Shown: positions 42,104-53,881, counted from the stretch's first letter. The stretch is 64,000 nt of DNA from Halichondria panicea (GCF_963675165.1 NC_087379.1:6179839-6243838), one strand, 5' to 3'. Program-made: numbers and translations. The notes: generated by a model not told the origin, from the sequence alone.

Positions 42104-42995
42104 GGTGGTGGTGGTTGGAGAAAAGAGTACTGGCAAGACAAGTGTGGCGCGTGGAGATGGTGCTCGTATATTTCCCACGGGGAGAAGGGGAGATGATGAC
42201 TCGTAGCCCCACTACCCTTAGCAACAGACCAGAGCGTGTTGCAATGGTCTCTCTATTAATGTCAGCCAATGATAAGTTTGAACTACATACACACCATGCA
42301 CACATGCACACCTACGTAGATCCCAAATGCTCTAAACATTCATCTACATGTATGTGTTGTCTCTCCTTAAAAATTGGTATGTAGAGTATTTCTGTGTTTA
42401 ACTCAGCACTCTATTTGTACTGGTACTTTTACTGTGATGCTGTACAATTTGGTTGATGGCATGTATGTACGTCAATCCATTGCATGTAAATTATCTCTGA
42501 TATTCAATAATTTCATTGGGTACCCGTACAAGACATTATGGTGATGTAATGTGACCATGTACTCTCCTAGTCTCGCGAGCAGACGTGGGAGGGAGGGAAC
42601 GTTCCCTCTAGGACAAGTCTGCTCGCGAGGCTAGTGCTATCCCCACTGAGATTGACCGTCAGATGAGGGTCAGCGTCTAATGAGGGAAGACCATGAGCTC
42701 TCAGCCCATCTCCCTCACCATGTACGGGCCCCACCTCAAGATAATGGTCCTGGTCGACCTCCCAGGGATCATCAGTGTGAGTGTCATGTGACTGTACACT
42801 CAAATCATTTGACTGTGTGTATCTGTACAGACTGTGACCACTGGTATGGCCGTTAACACAAGAGAAGATATCATCAAAATGTGCAGGTGTGTTGTGTGTG
42901 TGGAGACTGTAGTGTGGCAGGTGTAGTCAGTAATTCCTGTTCTTCCACAGACAGTACATGCAGAACCCGAACGCCATCATCATGTGCATACAAGG
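42104..42995 (+). pseudogene. OPA1 exon relics 5-8 before the partial OPA1 copy
   Basis: Exon 5 (about 42104-42246) keeps a P-loop-like GEKSTGKTS, then the frame slips and the switch I region is lost. The first half of exon 6 is deleted next to the 66-bp element; the rest (42634-42777) has a TAA. Exons 7 (42830-42886) and 8 (42952-42995) look normal. Exons 9-11 are absent, and sequence like OPA1 intron 8 leads straight into exon 12 at 43367. There is no TRIM gene in this intron 8, as in the intact gene. Confidence 0.8.
42568..42633. mobile_element. Second copy of the 66-bp palindromic element
   Basis: It has the same sequence as 37205-37270 apart from one base in the right end. The left target flank (ACTCTCC) is present, but the right one is lost in a deletion that also removed the start of relic exon 6. 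Confidence 0.75.
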
Positions 42996-45612
42996 TAAGT
43001 GCTGTAATTGAAGCAAATACGATAATCTCATCACTATTATGATTATAAGCCTTACATGTGTATGTACTTTGTACTGTGTTCTTAGGAATGGGTAGTAGAT
43101 TGAAGTCCAAATTGTGGTTGTCACTGCTACCATTCAATAGAGATTAGCATATTGCAACAGTATATTAGTGGCAGATCTCCTGGTATTAATCTCATTTATC
43201 AGTGCTCTTGAGACATGAACTTCTATTCACTGGCCAGATTCCTTTGCATTAGTACGATTGTTGTGACTTTGGCAGGGCAGGTGATATTGAAAAGCACATT
43301 GGCATATCTGTACACTTACTCAGTCCCATTGTACATCGACTATTAGAGCTTGTGTGCAATTACAAGTACACAAGTACGAGAGAGACTACTTTGCTCGTTC
43401 CAAACTATTCCAGTGAGTTCTCGCCCTAGCTACCTAGCTGCCAACCTCACATGCATGGTGTACTGTAAATATAATGCAGGAATGGTATGCTGAGAGAATC
43501 CCAGCTGTCCACACGTAACATGGTGACAGCTGTGACGGAGGAGTTCTGGAAGATGGTCCGGGGGTCCATCAACGATCAGGCACTCCACTTCAAGAGTGAG
43601 AGTTGTAGCTAGTGAATGATTGCAGAGTAGTACTGTACAAGTACATGTACATGCAGGGTGACTAGGTTATTTAATGTGTTGTTTATTTAGTTTCTCAACC
43701 CAAATGCAGCTCTGCGGTACAACCTAGAGGCTGAGTGGCGTAATAGGTACCCTGGGGGAAGGACACTGGACAGAGACGACCTTTTTGAGCTGGGAAAAGC
43801 GGACATCTTGACCGAGGTCGCCAGTCTGCAGGTGAGGGGATACTGTACACATACGGAGGTATGAACAATTACAAAATCTGTAGTTTAGTTTTTAGAAATA
43901 AGAATGTGCATTCTATTTGACAGTTGAGTTTTATTATAATGACCTTCACCAAATTTGAAAAGGAACATTTTTTTCATTAGAGGAGTTCTACATGGCATGT
44001 TCAAAACTCCCCTCCATGTATTATATCTGCTGTAGGTCCTCCCACCCAACAAGTGGGAGATGATTCTGAGCGAGGGACTCTGGGACAGAATGGCCCCCAA
44101 AGTGTTGGACATCTTTATGGCAGCTGCTCAAGGACGTTCGCCAGGGTGAGGGGTGATATAGTGTCATTGTGTGGATTCCATGTAATGGATGCCATGGTTG
44201 TATAGTGTATATCATACCAATAGTGTACCTAGCACTAAAACATTATTTCATGATTCCTTCAGAGAATTCAACACATCAGCTGATATCCAACTGCACAAGT
44301 GGGCTGACAGCCAAGAGCTGGCGAAGCTGTGCACTGAGGTATGTACCTGTGTTACATGAGCTCACACTGAGCACCTTTGACTGCATGGGCATGCATTTTT
44401 GTCAGTGGCTTTAAACATTAATGATAATTATGGTTTGTGGTTATTGTTTAGAGACATACATCACGCGTGTGCACGCAGTGACACACATACACACTGTTCT
44501 CAGGTTGGTCTGGAGACAATGTTTGAGCAGCTACACACCAAACTGGAGGATGGGGGAGAGGGTGGGGCCAATCGGTTCCACTCCCTGAGTCAGGGCCTTC
44601 GTGAGGAGATAGAGAGACTGGGCAGAACACAACACCAGTGGGAGGGGTACAATGTTGATCAACTGGTACGTCTGTGGAAAGGAGTAACAGTTTTTTTAGA
44701 GATAATAATTATCATTGACAAACTAACTTCACCCTCTCTCCCCCCACAGAAATACGTTCAGATGTCAGCTCTGGATGACAAGGACGTCCAGACAGCGGAA
44801 CAGTGGGAAGCAGCCGTCCAGTTCATGAGCTCCTCTCTTAAGAAGCAGATACGAGTGGCGGAGGAGGAGATGCAGAGGATGGAGGGACCCACGTCTTATT
44901 ACGACCGCTGGATCAGGTGGAAGGGGCAGAATGAGTTGGAGATCAAGAGGCAAGCCGTCGCTAATGAACTCAATAACTTCCTACGAGCAGAACCGGTGAG
45001 GGTATGTGTGTTTGCGGAGGATTTCATTCAGTTATCACACTCAACATTGTCTGACTATTCACACGATTACACTATCTCTTAATGCTCCTCACACAGTCCC
45101 ACCCGAACAAGCTCTACGCTGATGAAGTGATGACAGTGCAGAGAGTGCTCAAGACCAACGGATATTCTGTCTCTGAAGAGGATGTCAGTCAATTTAATCT
45201 ATGCATTGCATGCTCATAATTATTTGCCCTCTGTGTGCATGTAACTTTGTATGACATGAAATGTGTTGGCATTGACCTTTTTAAGTATAACTTTTCTTGT
45301 GTTATCCTATGCTCTCTGCATGCCAGTAAACGCTATATTGTGATTCTCTTGACAGGTACAGTACGTGTGGGAGCGTGTGTACGACCTCCACTTTCTACGA
45401 GAAGCTGAGGAAGTGGCCAACAAGTGTCAGTGGGGGTTCAACCTACGCCACCACAGCACTGAGGTACATTTGTCCCTTTGATGTGGCTTTGTCTATATCA
45501 CTATGCCTATAATTATACTAACAGATGTAGTAGTGAAAGTGCCTCGATGGTGTTTTGCACATCGTTTGTGCATGTAGGATGTGAACTTCTATAGTGTGAT
45601 TAGCTGTGCTTT

Positions 45613-45685
45613 GGTCCTGTTGTAATGCATGGTTAGCACCTTGGACTTTGTATCCAAAAATCCGAGTTCAAGCTTCGGCACGACT
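45613..45685 (+). pseudogene. tRNA-Gln (TTG)-like pseudogene or tRNA-derived SINE head
   Basis: GGTCCTG at the 5' end, GTAATGCATGGTTAGCAC as D arm, GGACTTTGTATCC as anticodon arm, CCGAGTTCAAGCTTCGG as T arm. The order and spacing match eukaryotic tRNA-Gln, but acceptor pairing is imperfect and a base or two are extra in the D arm. It lies in intron 20 of the partial OPA1 copy. Confidence 0.65.
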
Positions 45686-46028
45686 TTTATTTTTTACACA
45701 TGCTCTAAGTATTAATTGTCATTCTGTTTCTATATAGTACACGTGTTCGGAGGTAGAGTTTTTCTGGCGAGTGGAGCAGGTCATCAAGAGCTCGGCCCGT
45801 ACACTCAGAGTACAGATACTGGACAGAGAGGGTGAGTCATTCACTTGAGAGTTATGTGAAGGTCATATGACTATATCATGCAGTGCGACAGCTAGAGCAA
45901 CAGGTGAAGACAACACTGGACTCCATTGCTGGGGATGAGGGGAGAAAGAGAGAGGTGATCAGGGGAGATGCCGTGGACAAGGCAGAGCAACTAAGTGAGT
46001 TTGCTTTGTCTACCATTCAACTAAACTA

Positions 46029-46256
46029 ATTTTGAAATTTTCAAAGGGCTTAATTTTCGCTGTTTTTGTGGGTATTAGTAGTAATCCTACACAAAAATTA
46101 AGTCCACGAATATTGTTAGAATTATCTGCTATAACGTGTAAAGATTAAAGACGTGACTTCCGGTACGCAGTCATCTCACGAACATTGTGCAATGAAATGC
46201 TTTTAGAGGAATTTAATTATAAGTTCCTCTAAAGAAAATTTCGAGCTATATATACA
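46029..46256. mobile_element. MITE copy lacking its left tip
   Basis: Twin of 19370-19602 in the duplicated intron. The first bases of the terminal repeat and about 50 bp of flank are deleted between two GAAATTT sequences. Confidence 0.55.
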
Positions 46257-46300
46257 GATTATTAGCTTTGGTTTTGTTTAAAGTCCCATCGCATTGGCTA

Positions 46301-46476
46301 CCGTATAGCGGGTAATATTCGTGGGGTAAAATATTAATTATTTTTGTAGGCAAGCTGACCTCCACGAAATGTTTCCCTTACCGGAACGCATGCAATGCAA
46401 ACGAAATGTTACACATGAAAATCACAGTTTTCGAGTTAAACTAATTTTTTGGCTGACGAAAATTACCCGCTATACA
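46301..46476. mobile_element. TA-flanked MITE, twin of 19653-19851
   Basis: Ends CCGTATAGCGGGTAAT and ATTACCCGCTATACAG, with TA at 46299-46300 and 46477-46478. It differs from its twin by a few small deletions. Confidence 0.7.
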
Positions 46477-47120
46477 GTATGTATAAGCCTCTCATTCAAT
46501 CTCCAACACACACACACACACACACACAGAGCAAGTGCGTATGATTCAAGAGAAGTTGGACACATTCAGAGAAGCACTCAAGACACAACAGAGAGACTGA
46601 ATGAACCCTCTATAATTATAGTAACTTCCGTTTGTATGTATACAGTAATACTGATTGATTCATTTAGTGATTGTTCATAACTGCACTGATGTAGATCATT
46701 AATCTCTCACTGTATAATTATTTGTAATTGTCGTGTATAGTTCCAAATTAATTTTACAGCATGCATGCATGTACAATTTAGAGTTTCTTCGCGTTTATTA
46801 TACAGCATCACTCTAGACTTATGCTCTTTAAGTTATTATCTAATCTTGGTAACAATGGTTGTCAAAACTGTGGGTGCATGGTATACATATTTGTAATGTT
46901 GAATGTGTGGATGTAACTATAATAGAGCTACAGTATAATTAATCCTGTATATATATATAGCCATTGCAGTTCAATGTACACGTGTTAATTCTGTACAGCT
47001 CTATAATTATGGTTAAAGGCATGTGAGTGAAGTATACTTATATAACAACACACACACAATCATGCACACACGCATGCATGCATGCACATATATGCACACT
47101 TGCTGTGAAGTTGCGTGCAG

Positions 47121-47239
47121 GTAGTGTTGGTTGGAGACCATGCAGAGTGTCCTGGGGATGGTTGCTAATTCTCGCGAGGAGGATGATGACTCGTATATAG
47201 CCAGCAGCAGGCCAGAGCATGTTGCAATGATATCTCGAA
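47121..47239 (+). pseudogene. OPA1 exon 5 relic, twin of 20572-20690
   Basis: Practically identical to its twin, including the missing P-loop, so the loss predates the 10-kb duplication. Confidence 0.7.
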
Positions 47240-47801
47240 TAGCCAATGCCCATGGAACTACACGCATTGCACATAATTACCTATAATACTGTGCAGTGTC
47301 AGATTCTAATGTGATGCATGCATGTTCTTTTGATTGCAAATTGCCAGTTTTAACACAAATTGCAATCGAAAGATCTAGAAACGCAAAGATTGAGCATGCC
47401 GCATGCAATTTACTATAGTTAGCGATCGGGCTTGTATACAGTGTCAAATGCATGCGAAATCCGGTATACGATACCGTTAAAATTACATAATCTGTTTGAG
47501 TGAACTAGACACTTCTTAATTGTTAATGCGACAGTGGTTAAAATTACACATGTTGAAACTTGTAGATGCATGATCTTCAAGGCGACTGTTTTCTAAAGTT
47601 ATCGCGTCAACGCGCCTAGGGTGAATATGCAGTCTGGCACTAAAAATTCATTTGAAGTAGTCCTTTGAAATCCAAGTTTGATATTTCAGAGAGAACGCAA
47701 TGAGTACACCTCCTGCTCTTTGAGATGATTCTAGGGTAAGATGATTCCAGCGGCCTGGTTCGAGCTACCAACTGCTGCGTAAGCGTGGGGTAATAACGAT
47801 T

Positions 47802-48241
47802 TTTTTTTTTTCCATGTAAAGGTTAGAGGGTACAAAGCTAGACAAAATAAAATGAAAAATAATGACAAAATAATTACAATGTGGATGCTGAGTTCAGTTG
47901 ATTTGCAGTTCTGACATAGCCAGGTCCATAGGGGGCGGTGTCTTCATGGCTTGACCAACGCTTGAGCGGGCACCACGAATGCACTGGATTGCTGATCTTA
48001 GTAAAGAAAAATTTAGGCGGCAGCGTAGCCAGGACAGTGTGGAGGAGTAGGGTTGATCCCATTTCATTGCAAGTAGGGAGGCAAGTCTTTTGTAAAAAAC
48101 AGTCGCTTCAACTGCAAGACCTCCGGTGGCAGAGAGAACGAGTGGGGTGAATGAGGCATTCTCAATTTCTCTTATCCTTTGCTCGTAGGCACGTTTTTTT
48201 ATTAATTCATGTTTGCGGTAGCAGGCTGTAAGGTTGGATGT
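47802..48241 (-). mobile_element. 5'-truncated non-LTR retrotransposon (LINE-like) 3' end
   Basis: A T-run at 47802-47812 is the poly(A) tail of a minus-strand insertion. TGGGGTAATAACGATT is repeated at 47786-47801 and 48242-48257. The equivalent site in the older block (near 21246-21261) is uninterrupted. About 117 codons are open on the minus strand, with FYKRLASLLAMKWDQPYS and LRCRLNFSLLRSAIQCIRGA, resembling the C-terminal region of retroelement proteins in sponges and cnidarians; the exact clade is not assigned. Only the 3' end is present, so it is dead on arrival. It lies about 280 bp upstream of TRIM copy 5. Confidence 0.8.
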
Positions 48242-48289
48242 TGGGGTAATAACGATTACATCATCGTAAATACGCCTGGATGACCACAC

Positions 48290-48522
48290 CCATCGTTTCC
48301 AAAATTGAATTCTCTGGCTTGAATTTGGCGGTGAGTCTGAGTACAGTATCTAGTATGGGTCTATGGTGTCACTGTACTAGATCTAGGATACGTGAGGATT
48401 ATGTGTAGATTTAATAATTATGTTTAGTGCATTTATTTGACACAACAATGTCCAATTTTCCCTTGCAGATATTAAACAAAGAGTAACAATTAAGCCTTAG
48501 CCTTCTTACGGCACTCAAAACC
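48290..48522 (+). promoter_or_regulatory. 5' UTR with an intron, upstream of TRIM copy 5
   Basis: Nearly identical to the region before copy 1: donor GTGAGT at 48331, acceptor CCCTTGCAG ending at 48468, ATG at 48523. The LINE-like insertion lies just upstream and may separate this promoter from distal elements. Confidence 0.5.
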
Positions 48523-50748
48523 ATGGCCGAGAGAGTGACTACGAAAGAAGCTCTCAAGAAACTCGATGCTCAACTCGAATGCTCCATTTGTCTCGACAAT
48601 TTCAAGCAGCCGAAACTCTTGCCTTGTTTTCACGTATTTTGCAAGTCCCCGTGTCTGGATAAACTAGTGACCAAGGATGGACGCTCCCTCACTTGTCCCA
48701 CCTGTCGACACATTGTCCCACTGTCAGAGAGGGGAGTGGCTGGACTGCAATCAGACTTCCACATCGACCACTTGTTTGAGATACAAGATGCTTTCAACAA
48801 GGCTGAAGACGACAATGATACGAACTGTGGCTGTGAGGATGGCAAAGCCACTGGATACTGTAACGACTGTGGGGACTTTTTATGTGACGAATGTCAAGCT
48901 GCTCACAAAAGAGTTAAATATACACGTGATCATAGACTAAATTCGCTCGATGAACTCAAAGCTCAAGTGACTAGCCTGGTTCCCCCCAAGAAGGCTGTCC
49001 CCCATTGCCCCAAACACTCGGAGAATTCTCTCAAGATATACTGTGATACTTGCTCCACTCTCATTTGCACGGACTGCACTATTCGTCTCCACAAAGACCA
49101 TAACTACGACCTGGTGCCTGATGTGCTGACCAAGCACAAGGAAGAACTTGTCTCCAGTCTCAAACCAGTCAAAGAGAAGCTGGACAGTGTACAACGAGCT
49201 CTGAAGGACTTTGACACAAGAGCCAAGGCAATCCACGAACAGAGGGCCGCGATTGAAGCCAACATCCACAAGGAGATTGACGAACAACATCGACTGTTGG
49301 ATCAACGAAGGGCAGAGCTTGTGGGAGAGCTAGAGATACTGACTCAGCTGAAGCTGAAGGATCTGGCGGCACAGAGGGACCAAGTGGAGATCACTCAGGT
49401 GAAACTGACTAGCTGTCTGGAGTACGCTGAAGTGGGTCTCAAAACAGGCACAGACGGTGAAGTACTCGAAATGAAATCTTCCATTGTTAAGAGAGTTAAA
49501 CAAATCACTGCAGAATTCAAATCAAGTGCTATTCAGCCAGAGACAAAGGCTGACATGGAACTGATCACTGAAGGAAAAGAACCTCTCCAACAAGCTTACC
49601 AAGATTTCCTAGAAATTGATCACAATCGATCATTCAGCTTAGAGAACAGCCACATGACAAGAGATTGTCTGAAAGATGCTACCTCTGAAGAAACCAAAAC
49701 TTTATCCTATCAAGGAATGACCAAAAATAACAAGAAATTCAAAGATAAACTTAACATCAAAGCTGAACTTGTGCATATCGAAAGCGAAGGCATATTGAAA
49801 TGTGAAGTGATCGAGGAACCACATGGCCAACACAAGATCAACTATCGCCCTGTGAAACGAGGAAAGCATGAACTACACATCACTGTCAATGGGGACGCAG
49901 TACGAGGCAGTCCATTCCCAATAGCTGTAGTCTCATCACCACAGAGCTTCGTCAAGCCTTCCCGAGTTGTACGAGGTGTGAACAAACCACGAGGCACTGT
50001 CTTCAACAGTAAGGGGCAGTTGGTTGTTGTTGAAGGTGAAGGAACTACTGTCTCTGTATTTACACCAGAGGGTGAGAAGATACGAACGTTTGGAAAGCTG
50101 AAAAATGCATTTGGAGTGACTGTCGACAAAGACAACAACATCTATGTTGTGGAGAATGGCAATCATCGTTTGAATAAGTTCTCATCCGCCGGAAAGTTTG
50201 TAGCGGTTGTTGGTAGTCAAGGCAGTGGTAACCTTCAGTTTCTGCACCCTGCTGGTATCTGTTATAACAGAAGAGACAACAACCTGTATGTGACTGATAA
50301 TTGTAACCACAGAATACAAGTGCTTACCACTGATCTGAAGCTTGTGCGATGTTTCGGTACACCTGGCAATGGGAATGGACAATTACAAAACCCATTTTAT
50401 CCAACATTTGACAGTGCCAACAACCTCTATGTGACTGAGCACACTAACCATCGAGTACAAGTCTTCACTGCTGAAGGTCAATTCCTGAGAACCTTCTCAC
50501 AAAAAGCCAAAAGTAAAAAGCTGAACTCACCCTGGGCCATAGCCATCGATAGCAATGACACAGTGTACGTCAGTGAGAATGGACCGCATCATGTGAGTGT
50601 ATTCACATCCCAGGGAGCCTACATCACCACGTTTGGTGGGCAAGGAACGAAAGAGGGACAGTTTAATATCGTTTATGGACTCTCTATTGATCGCAATGAT
50701 TCTGTTGTTGTATCCGATGAAGGCAACGGGCTACTGCAGATATTCTAA
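48523..50748 (+). CDS. TRIM-NHL protein, array copy 5 (741 aa)
   Basis: Closest relative of copy 1, with which it was duplicated in the 10-kb block; it shares the shortened B-box 1 (CGCEDGK). All domains are complete. Differences from copy 1 include Pro for Ala in NPFYPTFD, and a run reading KAKSKKLNSPWAIAID where copy 1 has KADGQKLSYPWAIAID. That run is identical at DNA level to the silent cassette at 52464, suggesting a conversion tract. Terminal blade: SDEGNGLLQIF. Expected role as for the other TRIM-NHL ligases; ligand unknown. Confidence 0.93.
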   Translation: MAERVTTKEALKKLDAQLECSICLDNFKQPKLLPCFHVFCKSPCLDKLVTKDGRSLTCPTCRHIVPLSERGVAGLQSDFHIDHLFEIQDAFNKAEDDNDTNCGCEDGKATGYCNDCGDFLCDECQAAHKRVKYTRDHRLNSLDELKAQVTSLVPPKKAVPHCPKHSENSLKIYCDTCSTLICTDCTIRLHKDHNYDLVPDVLTKHKEELVSSLKPVKEKLDSVQRALKDFDTRAKAIHEQRAAIEANIHKEIDEQHRLLDQRRAELVGELEILTQLKLKDLAAQRDQVEITQVKLTSCLEYAEVGLKTGTDGEVLEMKSSIVKRVKQITAEFKSSAIQPETKADMELITEGKEPLQQAYQDFLEIDHNRSFSLENSHMTRDCLKDATSEETKTLSYQGMTKNNKKFKDKLNIKAELVHIESEGILKCEVIEEPHGQHKINYRPVKRGKHELHITVNGDAVRGSPFPIAVVSSPQSFVKPSRVVRGVNKPRGTVFNSKGQLVVVEGEGTTVSVFTPEGEKIRTFGKLKNAFGVTVDKDNNIYVVENGNHRLNKFSSAGKFVAVVGSQGSGNLQFLHPAGICYNRRDNNLYVTDNCNHRIQVLTTDLKLVRCFGTPGNGNGQLQNPFYPTFDSANNLYVTEHTNHRVQVFTAEGQFLRTFSQKAKSKKLNSPWAIAIDSNDTVYVSENGPHHVSVFTSQGAYITTFGGQGTKEGQFNIVYGLSIDRNDSVVVSDEGNGLLQIF

Positions 50749-51002
50749 GGAGATATATACATGTAGTACAGTCAAGCCAAGAACTTGTGTTTGTTGCTTA
50801 TAGTTAGACTAGTGTAGAATGTGTTGGTATATAATTATACACATGTAGCGTTTTATAATGGCATTGTGAAATCAACCTTGAACTTATCATATTTGTGTGA
50901 ATCTGTAATTATGACATGAATTCAAACTCTGACCTTCTATGCAGTCAATGCATGCATATTTGATTCTTTTAAACTGAACTAGCTTCTAGCCTCATGCATA
51001 CT

Positions 51003-52099
51003 GATGGCTCAGTGGATGCTAAGAAGAGCACAGTTATAGTCAAATAGATGTCAAATAGATGGACAGAAGGTTCCTTCCAATCTATGTGTTTGTGTGACAG
51101 TGTGCCCTCCATACGTACCAATACAATAGTAAGGGAGGAACCTTAAAACTTTTGTCATTGTTTCTAGTACTATTATTGATTATTGATTGTTTCCAGGCTC
51201 TTACGATATTTGTGCTCGCCAAATGGCGGAGATGGGTGGAGTCAAACAAGACAGGGTGAGTGTTTGTGACCAATCAGATTGATGCTATATAGTTTGACCC
51301 TGCAGATGCTCTCAATTCTGAATCAATGGTCAGTTGTTCCGATAATTAAAGGCCATTGGATACTATGCCCTGGTTACCGGGAGAGGTATCATAATTATCT
51401 TTCCCTGCATTGTACACATGTGCATGTGAGGTAGGCAGCTAAATAGCTAGGGGAGGAGGGGGGGGGGCTCACTGGAATAGTTTGGACAAAGTAGTCTCTC
51501 TCGTACCAGAACATGTATATATGTTCTGCCTACTCTACATGGTGTATACTGTAAATATAATGCAGGAATGGTATGCTGAGAGAGTCCCAACTGTCCACAC
51601 GTAACATGGTGACGGCTTTGATGGAGGAGTTTTGGAAGATGGTCCGGGGGTCCATCAACGATCAGGCACTGCACTTCAAGAGTGAAAGTTGTAGCTAGTA
51701 AATGATTGCAGAGTGGTACTGCAGACACATGCATGCAGGTAGTGTATGTTATGAAGTGAAGTGAAAAGAGTTGCGTAGTCATACAAGCACTATTTGTGTG
51801 GGTGTGTCTGAGGTGTGGGTGTGTATATATACCTGATGCACAAACTTGTGCTGGTCCCGGGTCTGTACAATAGATTATTGGTCAATATTCACTGAATTTT
51901 TCTAGTGTACATACTTTATTTTTCCGGAGGATCGAGGCTCTTTGTATAACATATGCTTTACTCGAATACAGCTCTGCGGTACAACCTAGAGGCTGAGTGG
52001 CGTAATAGCATTAGGTACCCTGTGGGGAGAACACTGGACAGAGACGATCTCTTTGAGCTGGGTAAGGCGGACATCTTGACCAAGGTCGCCAGTTTGCAG
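51003..52099 (+). pseudogene. OPA1 exon relics 9, 10, 11, 13 and 14
   Basis: Twin of 23999-25101. Exon 9 is near 51003-51065 with a small internal tandem repeat, exon 10 at 51198-51257 with a further deletion, exon 11 at 51306-51388, exon 13 at 51567-51682, exon 14 at 51971-52099. Confidence 0.8.
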
Positions 52100-52463
52100 G
52101 TGAGGGGATACTGTGTAGTTCAGTTTTTAGTAATGTGGATAATAATGACTCACGGCAATAACACTTTGAGTGGTGGACTGTGTCACTGTGAGTCACTAGA
52201 AATATGTAGCAAAATTTGCAGTATATAGTTGCCCTGTAGCTGATTGCAGTAATAATTATACTATACACTAGCTCCTTGCTATACCCACTGTTCAATGTAC
52301 TTCCTAGCCAAATGTCTAATGCATGTTAGTGAAGTACTTGCACACAACGGACACACACACACACATACATTCAATATAATATCATATAATTCTATGACTC
52401 AGCTTCTTATACTATCATGGTACAGTACATTGCACATGGGGGGGGTGGTAAAAAGGTAAAAAG

Positions 52464-52689
52464 GTAAAAAGCTGAACTCACCCTGGGCCATAGCCATCGA
52501 TAGCAATGACACAGTGATAATGGACCGCATCATGTGAGTGTGTTCACATCCCAGGGAGCCTACATTACCACGTTTGGTGGGCAAGGAACGAAAGAGGGAG
52601 AGTTTAATATCATTTATGGACTCTCTATTGATCGCAATGACTCTGTTGTTGTATCCGATCAAGACAACGGGCGACTGCAGATATTCTAA
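52464..52689 (+). pseudogene. Detached NHL cassette, twin of 25300-25525
   Basis: It starts GTAAAAAGCTGAACTCACCC and runs to the terminal stop of the NHL coding sequence, with the same small internal deletion as its twin. It has no promoter and no RING part. Copy 5, 1.7 kb upstream, shares private variants with it. Confidence 0.8.
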
Positions 52690-52763
52690 CGAGATAAGTA
52701 GTTAAACCATTATAGTTAGACTAACTGTATACAGTTAGTCCATATATTTCACGATATGACAGT

Positions 52764-52838
52764 AGCATTTTTGGACTCTCTATTGATTGCAATGATTCTG
52801 TTGTTGTGTCCGATCAACAGGCGACTGCAGATATTTTA
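52764..52838 (+). pseudogene. Short NHL 3'-end fragment, twin of 25601-25675
   Basis: Final-blade sequence with an internal deletion, immediately downstream of the cassette. Not coding. Confidence 0.7.
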
Positions 52839-53339
52839 TTATGTGGTTACGTCAAATCATTAACTTTATTGGTTAATGTAGAAATTGTTGTTATTATTTG
52901 TGTATGCATTCTGTATAGTTTGATTTAACTGCGTTCAAACTCTGACCTACGTATAGAACTAGCTTCCAGCCTGCATGTTTTTATCCTACAGATGACAGCC
53001 ATGCATAGATTGTCTGTACTAGCTGTTTGTTTGTGTGGACCTTCAAGATTTACACAGCCTCCCCCTCATGTGACAATACCTCTCTCGAATACATGTAGTC
53101 TGTTCTTTTTTACTACCGTAATTTGATGAATGAGGCAATTGAATTACGGATCATGTTGCTGGCATTATAGATCTCATGCAATATACAGAGACTCTGTACT
53201 AAGCTAAAACATTGGCATCCCTCACCCCTTTGACTCGCCAAATCGGCTATAAATTCAGCACCAAATTTTACCTGCTATACGGCATTGTTGAAGGAATTAA
53301 AACTATTGTCTTGATTTCTAGTCTGTCTTTCTTTTTCAA

Positions 53340-53717
53340 TGCTCTCGTACAATATTCGTAAGTTGACTTGGCGCGGAGAAGGATGGAGTCAAACAATACT
53401 GAATGTGAGTGTGTGACCAATCAGATTGATGCTGATTGCCCCTGCAGATGATCTCAATTTTGAATGGCCAATGATACTATGCCGCAGTTACTGAGAGAGG
53501 TGTGTCATAGGAATTTTAGTTTATATGAGCAATGTTTTAAGCAATTATGAGTGTGTCTATGTTCTTGTCATTATGTACGTGTGCTGTAAGTGTGTATATA
53601 GTGTTTCTTTGTGTAGGCTATTGTCAGTTTGCCGTGTTTCTTTGCTCGTACAGTTGGGAGGGCATTGATGAGATACACAAGTACGAGAGAGACTACTTTG
53701 CTCGCTCCAAACTATTC
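53340..53717 (+). pseudogene. OPA1 exon relics 10, 11 and 12, twin of 26172-26551
   Basis: Exon 12 (about 53648-53717) is the best preserved, reading CACAAGTACGAGAGAGACTA as in the intact gene. Exons 10 and 11 share the deletions of the twin. Confidence 0.75.
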
Positions 53718-53881
53718 CAGTGAGTCCCCTCCTCCCCCTAGACAATTAGCCTATAGCATTTTTGCATTTCGCTTTTAAAATGAAGTGAAAAGAGTTGTGT
53801 AGTCGTACGTGTGTGTGGGTGTGTACATTATTGTGTGTGTGTGGGTGTGTACATTACTGTGTGTGTGTGGGTGTGTGCATT

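Larger units (their letters stand above)
43367..46600 (+). pseudogene. Partial OPA1 copy: exons 12 (end) to 23
   Basis: Exons: 43367-43412 (partial 12), 43480-43595, 43710-43831, 44036-44145, 44263-44338, 44504-44665, 44750-44995, 45097-45183, 45356-45463, 45738-45831, 45884-45994, 46530-46600. All keep frame, splice sites and near-identity to 16480-20054. The stalk and paddle half is therefore undamaged, but the presequence, membrane segment and working GTPase domain are missing. Either it is a young pseudogene or a transcript from an upstream relic makes a GTPase-less fragment, which could interfere with OPA1. Duplication with too little time to decay is the simpler reading. Confidence 0.85.
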
